Assembly: GCA_025149285.1 (NCBI GenBank)
Contig: CP102274.1
Span: 5,420,001-5,484,000, forward strand
Direction of reading: 5' to 3'
Origin: Hungatella hathewayi
GTDB taxonomy: Bacteria > Bacillota > Clostridia > Lachnospirales > Lachnospiraceae
DNA: 64,000 nt
Position numbers and translations under genes: made by a program
Notes under the pieces: model-generated
Seen by the model: the letters and a program-made list of their open reading frames with translations, nothing else
Told to the model about the DNA's origin: nothing
Databases searched by the model: none
Shown here: positions 8,604 through 17,095 of the stretch, in pieces
Position numbering within the stretch: position 1 is the first letter of the stretch
Layout of the letters: each line of letters begins with the position of its first letter

Positions 8604-10067
8604 ATGAACCCACAAGAAACAAAATTTACATTTGTATATAACGAAATTAAGCAGTGTATTTTAGAGGGTAAAATACTTCCTGGAAATGCCTTGCCATCTT
8701 CACGGCTGTATTGTGAACAATTCCATGTGAGCAGATATACGATTAACCGCGTTTTTAACGCATTGAGGAAGGAAGGGTTGGTTGATATTCAGCCTCGCCT
8801 TGCACCGATTGTTGTTTCAACTATAGATGCTTATGATTCATCAAATGCTGTTTTCGAGATTTTAAAACAAAAGGAAGGTATTTTACAGGTATATCAGACT
8901 TTTGCCTTAATACTGCCTTCCCTTATGGTTTTTTCTTTGCAAGGCTGTGATGTGGAGGTACTACCTCACTATAAACAGGCTATGAAAGCATTGCGTTTAG
9001 GATATGCCGCTGGTGGATGGCGTCCTCCTTCTAAATTAGGATATGATATATTAAGAATAGGAGGTAATTCCCTATTCAGCGAACTCTATTCTACGTTTGG
9101 TCTCTATAATAAGCTTACATTTTTTGCAGAGGTGTGCCCCTATTTCTCTACACACTTTTTACAGGAATCTGTATCTGCAACCAATGACATTATGGATATA
9201 TTAAAGGTCAATGAACCACTCACAAGGTACAACCAGCTCTCAAATATGTATCAAAGACTTACGGATGCCATTCAAAATACGTTAAATTACCTGTCAGAGA
9301 CCACTCCCAAATGTCCTGCACAAACGGGTTTGAAGTTTTCGTGGAATCCCATGCGTGGTCAGGATTATTATTACTCAAAGATTATTGATGATCTGAATCT
9401 AAAAATAGGTCTTGGAGCGTATTCTGTTGGAATGTTTCTTCCATACGAAAAGCAACTGGCCAAACAGTACGATGTATCTATATCGACGGTCAGAAAGGCG
9501 TTATCAGAACTTGAACAAAGAGGTTTTGTAAAGACATTAAATGGTAAAGGCACTATTGTTATAAAACCGGATGATACGAAACTTCATCAGCTGGCTCTTA
9601 ATTCCAGATATGTAGAAAAAGCACAACGTTACCTTCACGCTCTACAGCTAATGGTATTAATTATTCGTCCGGCAGCATTAGTTGCAGCTCCAAGGTTTTC
9701 TAGAGAAGAACTGGACGAGTTGGCAGATAAATTTACTTCTTCTGACTCTATTCATTTGGCAGATATTTTGGAATCTATAATGAAACATACCACTTTAGAA
9801 CCCTTATATGTTATATTATCTAAGACCAATCATCTTCTTGAATGGGGACACTATTTTGCTTATTATCCGTCAAAGAAACATACTCTTTCACATCTCAACA
9901 AGCAAGTCATTCTAGCACTTGAGCAATTACGTGAAGGTAATGCTGACTCCTTTGCGGATGGTATAGCAGATTGCTACCGTTACAATTTGGTTCTTATGAA
10001 GAAACGTATGGTAGAAAAATATAAGTTTCATAATGTTGCTAATATCCGGGTTCCAGAAAAATACTAG
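8604..10067 (+). CDS. Transcription regulator with two GntR-type HTH domains
   Basis: A 487-residue protein with two winged helices of the GntR type: one at residues 1-70 (LPSSRLYCEQFHVSRYTINR) and a second at about 260-322 (FLPYEKQLAKQYDVSISTVR, KTLNGKGTIVI). The segments after each HTH (about 70-250 and 325-487) are helical and similar in character (for example LSFLQE-like amphipathic repeats), but match no effector-binding family I know. Most GntR proteins have a single HTH, so this looks like an internal duplication. The ATG at 8604 has TAGGAGG and a promoter just upstream; the longer frame from 8520 does not. Divergent from the c-di-GMP relay operon and possibly its regulator. A terminator follows. 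Confidence 0.8.
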   Translation: MNPQETKFTFVYNEIKQCILEGKILPGNALPSSRLYCEQFHVSRYTINRVFNALRKEGLVDIQPRLAPIVVSTIDAYDSSNAVFEILKQKEGILQVYQTFALILPSLMVFSLQGCDVEVLPHYKQAMKALRLGYAAGGWRPPSKLGYDILRIGGNSLFSELYSTFGLYNKLTFFAEVCPYFSTHFLQESVSATNDIMDILKVNEPLTRYNQLSNMYQRLTDAIQNTLNYLSETTPKCPAQTGLKFSWNPMRGQDYYYSKIIDDLNLKIGLGAYSVGMFLPYEKQLAKQYDVSISTVRKALSELEQRGFVKTLNGKGTIVIKPDDTKLHQLALNSRYVEKAQRYLHALQLMVLIIRPAALVAAPRFSREELDELADKFTSSDSIHLADILESIMKHTTLEPLYVILSKTNHLLEWGHYFAYYPSKKHTLSHLNKQVILALEQLREGNADSFADGIADCYRYNLVLMKKRMVEKYKFHNVANIRVPEKY

Positions 10068-10155
10068 TTATAAGCACTGAATGAAAAGTGGTAACCTTTT
10101 CTTCTTGTTGGAGAGTATAAGGCCTCGACCTCTCACTTACTACGATTATACAAAA

Positions 10156-10183
10156 GGAGGGCCTGCGCCCTCCATAATTTTAT
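10156..10183 (+). terminator. Intrinsic terminator after the GntR gene
   Basis: Seven-base-pair stem GGAGGGC/GCCCTCC with a CTGC loop, then ATAATTTTATT. Located 89 bases after the stop codon. Confidence 0.7.
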
Positions 10184-10539
10184 TATCCATATTTTACCAT
10201 ATACCATCATATAACCTTCATCTAAGCCCGTTCTGTATGATTGACGTCTTTTATTTGTACAGGGATATACAGTTTTACTATGCTTTATGGGAAAGACAGA
10301 CGATGTGTTACTATCATATTTTATTGCAACAGCAATATCATTAGTAAATCATATCAACAACCCCTTATTTGTACTTTTCTGCGGCCCGAATTGCTACTGT
10401 TCAGAATTGTAACAATGCCATTCTGGGCATACCGAATATTTTCTGCTGGTTAGAATACTTTTCACTGCAATTTTCCTTGGAAGTTGGCTGAAGTTATGTA
10501 TCACATCGCACTTATCAGCAACTACACGCTTCTACCCTA
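10184..10539. other. Gene-free stretch between the GntR gene and the conjugation module
   Basis: No convincing frame, RNA gene or repeat seen. It separates a plus-strand regulator from the 3' end of the minus-strand conjugation operon, so it is where one would expect further transfer genes (relaxase, topoisomerase) or an element boundary; neither is visible. Confidence 0.5.
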
Positions 10540-11328
10540 TCATTTCTCCCGAATGGCCACAACAACCAAGCGGCTGTCCTTTTTCCAGTAACCACACGTT
10601 ATTAGGAATAACAGTGGAGCACGATGATCTGGAAATATCGGATTTTCATGCATCCCTCTCTCAATTAGTATTTCAATCAATTCCTCTCTTTTCATGCTCC
10701 CCAAACCAGCATCAGCAAACAGCCCCCCCTCTTCACTCCATTCTGTTTCTTCTGCATAGAATACCGAAAATACCCGGTATTCCCGATGCTCATAGAGATT
10801 ATCCACTTGAATGACCTGATGGGCCTCCCAAAATGGCTTCTTCTGGTACTTTAGCAAATCGGCAAACATTGTCCCATTTCTCATGTTATGTCCATATAAA
10901 AAGAGATCTCTTTTCTCCTGCAGGTTCCCCCTTCCCACAAAAGGAGTTCCGGCATAAGAGGCCTTGCCTTTAAAATCCCGGTGTAGATAATATTCCAGTT
11001 CTTTTGGAGTTTGCATGATTGGATAGTTAATCGCAGTATCATCAATAACAATCCATCCAGCAAAATCAGGATTTTTCAAGGCCAGTTCATGATATTCCGG
11101 TAGAATTTTCGCCTCTTTATCTTCTATTTTTCCCTTATTATCCACGGTTTTAACGTTTTCACTATCTGTGCCCTCATCCAATACATTCTTCTTTTTATCC
11201 TCAATGTAAGCCGCTAACTCTACAAACGCCTGCTGCTCAGAATCTAATCCCTGCCAATTATGAGCCAATAGAACGGTCAAAAATATAGTAAGAATAAAAA
11301 GTGTGGTCATAACAATCCCTTTCATCAT
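10540..11328 (-). CDS. Class B sortase
   Basis: A 262-residue transpeptidase with an N-terminal membrane anchor (about 5-23) and the SrtB-type catalytic triad: His147 (LYGHNM), Cys245 (LITCGY) and Arg253 (DSRLVVVA). The longer frame begins at a TTG (11346), but the ATG at 11328 overlaps the stop of the upstream gene (ATGA), the usual sign of translational coupling. It is the last gene of the conjugation operon. Sortases of this type are common in Clostridia conjugative elements and attach surface proteins to the peptidoglycan; the only candidate substrate here is the 217-residue protein at 20114-20767. Confidence 0.93.
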   Translation of the reverse strand: MMKGIVMTTLFILTIFLTVLLAHNWQGLDSEQQAFVELAAYIEDKKKNVLDEGTDSENVKTVDNKGKIEDKEAKILPEYHELALKNPDFAGWIVIDDTAINYPIMQTPKELEYYLHRDFKGKASYAGTPFVGRGNLQEKRDLFLYGHNMRNGTMFADLLKYQKKPFWEAHQVIQVDNLYEHREYRVFSVFYAEETEWSEEGGLFADAGLGSMKREELIEILIERGMHENPIFPDHRAPLLFLITCGYWKKDSRLVVVAIREK

Positions 11329-11618
11329 TCCAGCCCCGTCCCCCAATTATCTTCCCACAAAATCCTAGAAAAATAAATAAAACGGCCGTTCCACCAACGA
11401 CAGACTCGGTTCTCGGTGAGATAATCCTCAGTCCGAAGTTCTGGATTGTTTCTTTCCCATCCCGTAGCCTCAAAAAACTCGTCCGCATTTTCATAAACAA
11501 AAATCGCCCTCCGGGCTTTTGCATAATCTTCATCCTCAAATGAGTCTATATGTATGAAAAACTCCCGTTCCAAAAGAAATTTCAACTCTTTCTTTTCAAA
11601 AGTCAAGCTATCATTCAT
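11325..11618 (-). CDS. Small hypothetical protein of the conjugation operon
   Basis: 97 residues, acidic and aromatic-rich (DSFEDEDYAKARRAIFVYEN, RWWNGRFIYFSRILWEDN). No signal peptide or membrane span and no family recognised. It overlaps the stop of the VirD4 gene by eight bases and the start of the sortase gene by four, so it is surely translated as part of this operon. GGAGG lies 12 bases before the ATG. Confidence 0.7.
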   Translation of the reverse strand: MNDSLTFEKKELKFLLEREFFIHIDSFEDEDYAKARRAIFVYENADEFFEATGWERNNPELRTEDYLTENRVCRWWNGRFIYFSRILWEDNWGTGLE

Positions 11619-13539
11619 CTGTAAATAAATCCTCCACTTTCTCTATTATTCCCAGTTTCCGCTCTGTCGGTTCCTCCTGAATGTTTTTTTCATTAGCCTT
11701 GCTTTTTCCAACTTCTTGGGATTCATCTTCCTTTTTCAAATCCTTCCCAGACCAGATTCCCTGTTCAAATCCGGATTCCTGCTCCCCGATATCCTCCTGG
11801 CGGACCTTACTATCCTGTTCAGCTCTCAGTTCCTCTTCCCGTCTCCATTCCGGTACATGGCAATCCGTTTTTTCCTGAATAAGCTTTTTTGCATCTGGAT
11901 GCATAGTATAATCCATCTTCCTGACACGCAGTATCCTCTGTCCACGAATAATCACAAGTGCCTGATCAAGAGGAAAGCGCAGTATCTCATCTGGCAAAAG
12001 CAGCATCCTCTTTCCCACAGAACTGGTTTCTGAATAGTCCGGCACATAATTGCTCATTCTCACCGTATTTAAATTTTTTCGAACCGAGGACACGCTCACG
12101 GTTACTTCACCGGAACGATTACTGAAATACATGGCTGTAGTCATATCATTACAGCCTAAAAATAGGGACATGTCACAGCCTCCTAATATCTCCTCCCATT
12201 GTCCATCCGGATACCGGTTTTGGAGTTGTGGTATATTTTGATATATGATACTCATACCAATATTGCGGCCCCTGGCCGTTGCCAGCTTTTTTTTGAAATC
12301 AGGCACTATACCGATATTTGGAAACTCGTCCAAAATAAAATGCACTGGCACCGGCAATTTCCGGTTCTTCTGGCGGTCAGCATACCGTATCAGCTTAATG
12401 CAGAGAAAAGACACAAACAGCGTAGCCAAAACATCATAGGTTGAATCCTGGTCAGAGGTAATACAGAAATATGCACACTTTTCCCGTCCAGGCAGCGTTA
12501 AATCAATTTCCTTATGGCTGGTGATTTTCTGCACCTTTTCATTCTGCATAATCTGAAGCCGGGTTCCCAGGCCTAGTACTGCATTTCCCTTCACCTTTTC
12601 AGCTTTGGCAAAGAGTCTGTATGGACCCTTGGCTGGGTGAGAAGTAGGGAGCCGGTCAAAAATCCCATCTATCGCTTCCAAACTTTGGTTAATTAAAATC
12701 TTATAACTCTCTGCAAAGGTTCTATCTTTATCTTTGTACTCATGGTATACATAAAGACAGAGCGCCTTTAATAAATCCATTTCAACATTGTCATAGAAAT
12801 GATCGAATTTGTCTGTCGTGTTGCGGATAACTACGTCAACAAAGATATCAATCAGCCCGCCCTCATCAATTTCTGCCAGGCAATCCCATGCATCGGAATT
12901 TTCAAGGTCAATTAAGTTCCATTGACGGACAGTATACCTCTGTGCCTTTAAATATGCAACCATATCCTCATATAGTTCAGACTTCGGATCAGTGATAAAC
13001 ATACTCTCTCCCCGCCTGACACACTGAAGAATCATGTTTCTGGCAAATGCCCTGGACTTCATCGACCCCTGGGAACCACACACGGCAATATTGCGGTTCA
13101 GCTTGGAATCCACTGGCAGACTTAGAACATTACCACTCATCATCTCCAAACCGAAAATAATGCCCTCCACCTTCCTGATATCCTTATCCTCCTTTAAAAC
13201 ACGCCTCCGTTCAGCGTCCTCCATATATCCAGCTGTCCCATAAGTTCCCAGCTTTGAGTAAGTGAAATTACGTTCCTTATCCTCTCCACTGGTATCGCTT
13301 ATACTTCCTTGAAATACTACTATCCCGGCAAAAGCAAAGAATAAAAGGATTGTAAATACCGTTGTTTTTATCCCATGGATAGAGGATACCGCAAAGTATA
13401 GACACCGGATAGGATTCAAACTTATATGCCCGGCGTCCACCATGAACTGGCGCAGAACCCCTCCGGCATAAAGTGCCAATATAAGCAGACACAACAGCCC
13501 TGCGATGAGTTTCTTCCTATTTCTTTGTTCTTCATTCAT
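11611..13539 (-). CDS. VirD4/TraG-type coupling protein
   Basis: A 642-residue ATPase of the conjugative coupling family. Two N-terminal membrane helices (about 10-27 and 58-77) anchor it. The nucleotide site is CGSQGSMKSRAF (Walker A, about 155-162), the Walker B strand is VHFILDEFPNIG, and the long TraG signature regions (NIGMSIIYQNIPQLQNRYP, LFLGCNDMTTAMYFSNRSG) are complete. It brings the relaxase-bound DNA strand to the secretion channel. The last 90 residues are charged and low in complexity. Start ATG overlaps the upstream stop (ATGA). The cognate relaxase is not in the window. Confidence 0.95.
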   Translation of the reverse strand: MNEEQRNRKKLIAGLLCLLILALYAGGVLRQFMVDAGHISLNPIRCLYFAVSSIHGIKTTVFTILLFFAFAGIVVFQGSISDTSGEDKERNFTYSKLGTYGTAGYMEDAERRRVLKEDKDIRKVEGIIFGLEMMSGNVLSLPVDSKLNRNIAVCGSQGSMKSRAFARNMILQCVRRGESMFITDPKSELYEDMVAYLKAQRYTVRQWNLIDLENSDAWDCLAEIDEGGLIDIFVDVVIRNTTDKFDHFYDNVEMDLLKALCLYVYHEYKDKDRTFAESYKILINQSLEAIDGIFDRLPTSHPAKGPYRLFAKAEKVKGNAVLGLGTRLQIMQNEKVQKITSHKEIDLTLPGREKCAYFCITSDQDSTYDVLATLFVSFLCIKLIRYADRQKNRKLPVPVHFILDEFPNIGIVPDFKKKLATARGRNIGMSIIYQNIPQLQNRYPDGQWEEILGGCDMSLFLGCNDMTTAMYFSNRSGEVTVSVSSVRKNLNTVRMSNYVPDYSETSSVGKRMLLLPDEILRFPLDQALVIIRGQRILRVRKMDYTMHPDAKKLIQEKTDCHVPEWRREEELRAEQDSKVRQEDIGEQESGFEQGIWSGKDLKKEDESQEVGKSKANEKNIQEEPTERKLGIIEKVEDLFTDE

Positions 13540-14582
13540 TCTGTCCCTTCCTTATACTTTATTTTTTGATGATACTTAACCAGGTTCCCGTAATACGTCC
13601 CTATTGTATTGACAGAATTATACAACGCCGTTACCATAACTGCCCGGATATTCCTGGCTTTTGTTTCTGTCTCCCGCAAACAGGTCAACACATACTGGAT
13701 GTGGAACATATTTAAACGCCTGTACTGCTCCTTCACCAGTTCTGCCGGCTTGTCTTCCCGATTTACCCGGATTGTATCTGCTGAAGAGACCAGAACCTCT
13801 ACTGCTACCTCCACCAATTCCTCTAATTCCTCTAACTCCTTTAGATCCCGTCTTAAAATTTCATATTCAATCTGATTTTTAAATTCCTCCTTCACCTTCA
13901 GATATGAATAGATAGGATATTCATTGTTGTAATCTTTGTATGTAATCTCTGTATTTGTCTCTCCCAATTCAGAGACAGATCTCGCTTTTTTGGATATAGA
14001 CGCCCCATTCCAATCGGAGAGACCTTCCTCTGATTTCGGAGACACGTCTCCCTTAAATTGGGGATACCCTATAGTAAGTGTTCCTTGGGCTTTCTTTTGA
14101 CTCTTTTTCTGTACCCGCTTTACGCTCTCAACCTCTTCAGCATAATCTTCGGGAAAGGTAAGCCTTTCAAGTATATCTACGTCAAGTTCTATAAAAAGAA
14201 CATTGGGTATGGACTGCCCATTGATTGTCAAAGTACGGAAAACACGGCGGATGACTCCCAGCTTTTCTAATTCTACAATCGCATTAGTAGCATCCCGTTT
14301 TGTTATTCCAAACTGATCTGCCATTTGTTGGTAGCTTCGCTGTAATAAGTCCGCCTTAAAGCGCTTCCGGTATCCCAGAAGCTGCCCACTCCCTTCATCT
14401 CTCACTTCCGCTGCGCGGTACCAGTATACAATATCAGATAAAATCACAATGGCAATTAAGTATGGTTTTCCCGTTTCTCTCAGAATGGTATGGTACCAAG
14501 CCGGAGGAATCACGTTGCCGGTAAGCCTAATTCGGCTCAACCGGTCAACTGTCGGATTCCCTGTTTGATAGATTGGTTCCAT
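13536..14582 (-). CDS. Replication-initiator-A-like protein with DUF6017-type tail
   Basis: A 348-residue protein. The N-terminal part (about 1-150) resembles RepA-type initiators of Clostridia plasmids and conjugative elements, with a winged-helix segment (RSYQQMADQFGITKRDATNA, ELEKLGVIRRVFRT). A variable linker follows, and the C-terminal part (RRLNMFHIQYVLTCLRETET, VMVTALYNS) resembles DUF6017, common in the same proteins. It would start replication of the excised element. ATG at 14582 has GGAAGGAGAG upstream; the longer frame to 14687 overlaps the gene before and has no such site. Coupled to the VirD4 gene by ATGA. Confidence 0.75.
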   Translation of the reverse strand: MEPIYQTGNPTVDRLSRIRLTGNVIPPAWYHTILRETGKPYLIAIVILSDIVYWYRAAEVRDEGSGQLLGYRKRFKADLLQRSYQQMADQFGITKRDATNAIVELEKLGVIRRVFRTLTINGQSIPNVLFIELDVDILERLTFPEDYAEEVESVKRVQKKSQKKAQGTLTIGYPQFKGDVSPKSEEGLSDWNGASISKKARSVSELGETNTEITYKDYNNEYPIYSYLKVKEEFKNQIEYEILRRDLKELEELEELVEVAVEVLVSSADTIRVNREDKPAELVKEQYRRLNMFHIQYVLTCLRETETKARNIRAVMVTALYNSVNTIGTYYGNLVKYHQKIKYKEGTE

Positions 14583-14598
14583 AGCGCTCTCTCCTTCC

Positions 14599-15690
14599 CT
14601 ATTCCTTCCAGCCCAGATATCGATACACCTTCTCAGGACGAATGGCCTCAACCTTAAAACACTCAGGCAATATGGAGCGCAGGACACCTGCCTGATACGT
14701 AAAGCAGAATACCCTGCCGCCTCTTCTTAACGGCAGACTCATAATCCGTTTTACCTGCCATAAATCCATCATATAACAAAAATATACCAGATTCCCATTC
14801 TCATCCGCACCAGCCTCCGGTGTAAAGCAATTATCATTCACCTGTTTTAGCGCCCTGCATAAAAACTGGTATAGCCTTACTTGACCGGCTTCACTGCATA
14901 ATAACCTTAGCTGGATTACTGCCTCTTCTAGAAAAGGAATATAGTAATAACATTCATATACATCATCTAAAGAAAACAGGTTCCCCTTCAAGCCACCCAT
15001 GCTGGTTAAGATACGCCTTACTATTGCCATATCGGTTCCCATCATAATAGTACTGATTGTTATGCATCCCCTGTTTTTGCGCAGACGCACCTCCAGCCGG
15101 CTCCTTACATTCCGCTCTGTCTTTGGAACCCATTTCATCAGACTGTCCAACATATTGTATACTACGTAAAATCGTTCTGCGGCCAGTACTCCGCAGGCCC
15201 TAGACCCCTTGATTTCCATATCGGTTGCCTGTTTCCATTCCATTGTCCCATAATAAGATACCGGAGCACTGCCTTTGATATCAGGTGTGCTGAACGGAGC
15301 TTGATGGAAAACAGGGAACAGTTCCGTTTTTTCACTCTGAAAAATCCGTATCCCAGCATGATGAAAGTAAATCCATACCATGCTCATGCGATGAAGCCTC
15401 AATCGCTTCTCTGGTTCACTCTTCACATGATTGGTGGAGTTGGCTCCGGACAAATAGAGCCGCACATCATCCCCATAATGAACCAGTAGATACTGTTTAG
15501 CTTTATTTCGGAGCAGATAACCTCTGACACCGTCTTTACTCCGAAGTTTAACTTCTCCCTCCCGCTTCAATCGGGTCAAAAGCGCAACGGCATAAGATTC
15601 GGAACCGACTGCACGGCCAACCCAATCTGACGGTATTTCTCCGCTGACTGCTATAAGTAACAGAAGTTCATCTTTTCTATCTATTTTCAT
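14599..15690 (-). CDS. Hypothetical protein with N-terminal winged helix
   Basis: 363 residues. The first 70 (RKDELLLLIAVSGEIPSDWV, LLTRLKREGEVKLR, GVRGYLLRNKAKQYL) read as a winged-helix DNA-binding domain of the kind found in replication-relaxation-like proteins. The remainder is mixed alpha/beta with many aromatic residues and no motif I recognise. The gene is embedded in the conjugation operon, 16 bases upstream of the replication-initiator-like gene, which suggests a part in replication or its control. AGAAGGGG precedes the ATG. Confidence 0.65.
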   Translation of the reverse strand: MKIDRKDELLLLIAVSGEIPSDWVGRAVGSESYAVALLTRLKREGEVKLRSKDGVRGYLLRNKAKQYLLVHYGDDVRLYLSGANSTNHVKSEPEKRLRLHRMSMVWIYFHHAGIRIFQSEKTELFPVFHQAPFSTPDIKGSAPVSYYGTMEWKQATDMEIKGSRACGVLAAERFYVVYNMLDSLMKWVPKTERNVRSRLEVRLRKNRGCITISTIMMGTDMAIVRRILTSMGGLKGNLFSLDDVYECYYYIPFLEEAVIQLRLLCSEAGQVRLYQFLCRALKQVNDNCFTPEAGADENGNLVYFCYMMDLWQVKRIMSLPLRRGGRVFCFTYQAGVLRSILPECFKVEAIRPEKVYRYLGWKE

Positions 15691-15812
15691 ATCTGTCCCC
15701 TTCTTCTTATTCCGTTTTGTTCCTTTTCATACCCTGTCCTCTCCATCCCTAGGTAGAATGACTCTCCCTTTTTATGTCTTTAGGTACGTTTTTAATGGCT
15801 CTCACCATAATC

Positions 15813-16583
15813 TTACCCTGTCGAAAAACCTGTGGCGGGATTCAGATGATTTTTCGATATGATGTCCAGGTGGTTTCTTTTACAAATCCACTTAGGAAAC
15901 CGGTTACGTTCCATCAAAAAAAGGAACGTGCAATCCCGTTCCCCCAATGTGGTAGTATGATAAGTGTCCAGATACAGACCGCTGTCTGATACAAGGAAGT
16001 ACATACCCAAAGCATCCACGACCTGCTTTTCCTCTATATTGTCATGGTCCCGAATCCTGGTTTCCGGCATTTTTTTATCATACTCATGAATAAAACAGAC
16101 CGTTGCCTTCTCGTATACAGGAATTTCCTTCCCCTGCTGCTGACGCTCTTCACACCAATTCTGCAGTGCCAGAAAAAAAGGTTTATAGATATAGTCTGTA
16201 TATTTTTTTTTACGGTGGGGCAGTAACATTGGAAGTTCTGCTTTCAATATGCAATCCTCATATTCCACACGAATTTCATGGATTTGTACTAGTTTCAGAC
16301 AATAATCCTCTTTGAGAGGACTGTTAAATGTATTTCTTAATACAAATCCCCGCAGCCGGTCTGTCAGACATTCAGCATGTTCAGAAGCTTCCATCATACA
16401 ATCTAACAATCGTCCATACTGAAAACTGGAAGCGCTACGATCATAAAGTGTTTTTACACTCTGTGCCTCAGCCAGTTTATCCTGTACCACTCCTGCAACT
16501 CTCTGAACCTCCAAAAGCTGATGTTCCAATAGCTCCATAATCTCAAATTCATGTCCTTTTTCTATAATATTCGACCTCTCCAC
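15813..16583 (-). CDS. DUF6100 family protein
   Basis: About 256 residues (from the GTG at 16583; an ATG at 16538 would give 241). The C-terminal half (IRDHDNIEEKQVVDALGMYF, TTTLGERDCTFLFLM) matches DUF6100, a family of unknown function that travels with type IV secretion genes in Clostridia. The N-terminal part is a long amphipathic helix, possibly a coiled coil. It overlaps the end of the DUF5697 gene by 35 bases if the GTG is used. Neither start has a strong ribosome binding site, so translational coupling is likely. No membrane span. Confidence 0.7.
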   Translation of the reverse strand: MERSNIIEKGHEFEIMELLEHQLLEVQRVAGVVQDKLAEAQSVKTLYDRSASSFQYGRLLDCMMEASEHAECLTDRLRGFVLRNTFNSPLKEDYCLKLVQIHEIRVEYEDCILKAELPMLLPHRKKKYTDYIYKPFFLALQNWCEERQQQGKEIPVYEKATVCFIHEYDKKMPETRIRDHDNIEEKQVVDALGMYFLVSDSGLYLDTYHTTTLGERDCTFLFLMERNRFPKWICKRNHLDIISKNHLNPATGFSTG

Positions 16584-17091
16584 CCTCTTTCACAACACAA
16601 AAACCAATGATTCCAGGTACCTCTATCTGGCTAATCATCACTTTATCCTCCAAAACAATAATGTGATTTTCCTCTGAGCGCCTGCTTTTAGCAAACATAC
16701 CATTAACCAGCTTTAAATCACCAATTCCAATATAAATAATATCGTAGATATCCTGCCCACAGAAAAACAAGATTCTTACTGGAAAATCCTCTTTTACCGC
16801 CAGATAATGGCCGTCCACTTCCCGTTTATGCATCATATCGATTAATACCCAAAGACTTTGTATTGTTCCCTCGTCCTTCAGCGAATACGCAAATTCATTG
16901 GAGGCAAGAAGACCGGTATGAGGATTTCTGTAAATCTGCCTGTTCTTTAAAAGCCTCGACACTGCTTTTCCCGCAGCCTTTTCTTCCCCCTCAAAAAAAT
17001 GCAAAAGCTGTTTCATATAAAGAACATTATACTTGCGTATTACCATTAATGTCCTCTCCTCCATGGCCTCAGGGCTAACATATACCGCCAT
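16549..17091 (-). CDS. DUF5697 family protein
   Basis: 180 residues. The N-terminal part (MVIRKYNVLYMKQLLHFFEG, KAVSRLLKNRQIYRNP) reads as a small winged helix; the C-terminal part (FPVRILFFCGQDIYDIIYIG, MISQIEVPGIIGFCVV) is a beta sandwich. This matches DUF5697, another family found mainly in Clostridia conjugative elements; role unknown. The longer frame starts at 17139 inside the virB4 gene, but the ATG at 17091 has GGGAGG eight bases upstream and lies just after the virB4 stop, so I take that start. Confidence 0.7.
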   Translation of the reverse strand: MAVYVSPEAMEERTLMVIRKYNVLYMKQLLHFFEGEEKAAGKAVSRLLKNRQIYRNPHTGLLASNEFAYSLKDEGTIQSLWVLIDMMHKREVDGHYLAVKEDFPVRILFFCGQDIYDIIYIGIGDLKLVNGMFAKSRRSEENHIIVLEDKVMISQIEVPGIIGFCVVKEGGEVEYYRKRT

Positions 17092-17095
17092 CCAG

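Noticed and set aside
10081..10453. Two overlapping plus-strand frames after the GntR gene
   Set aside because: Lie across the terminator, poor composition, no start signals.
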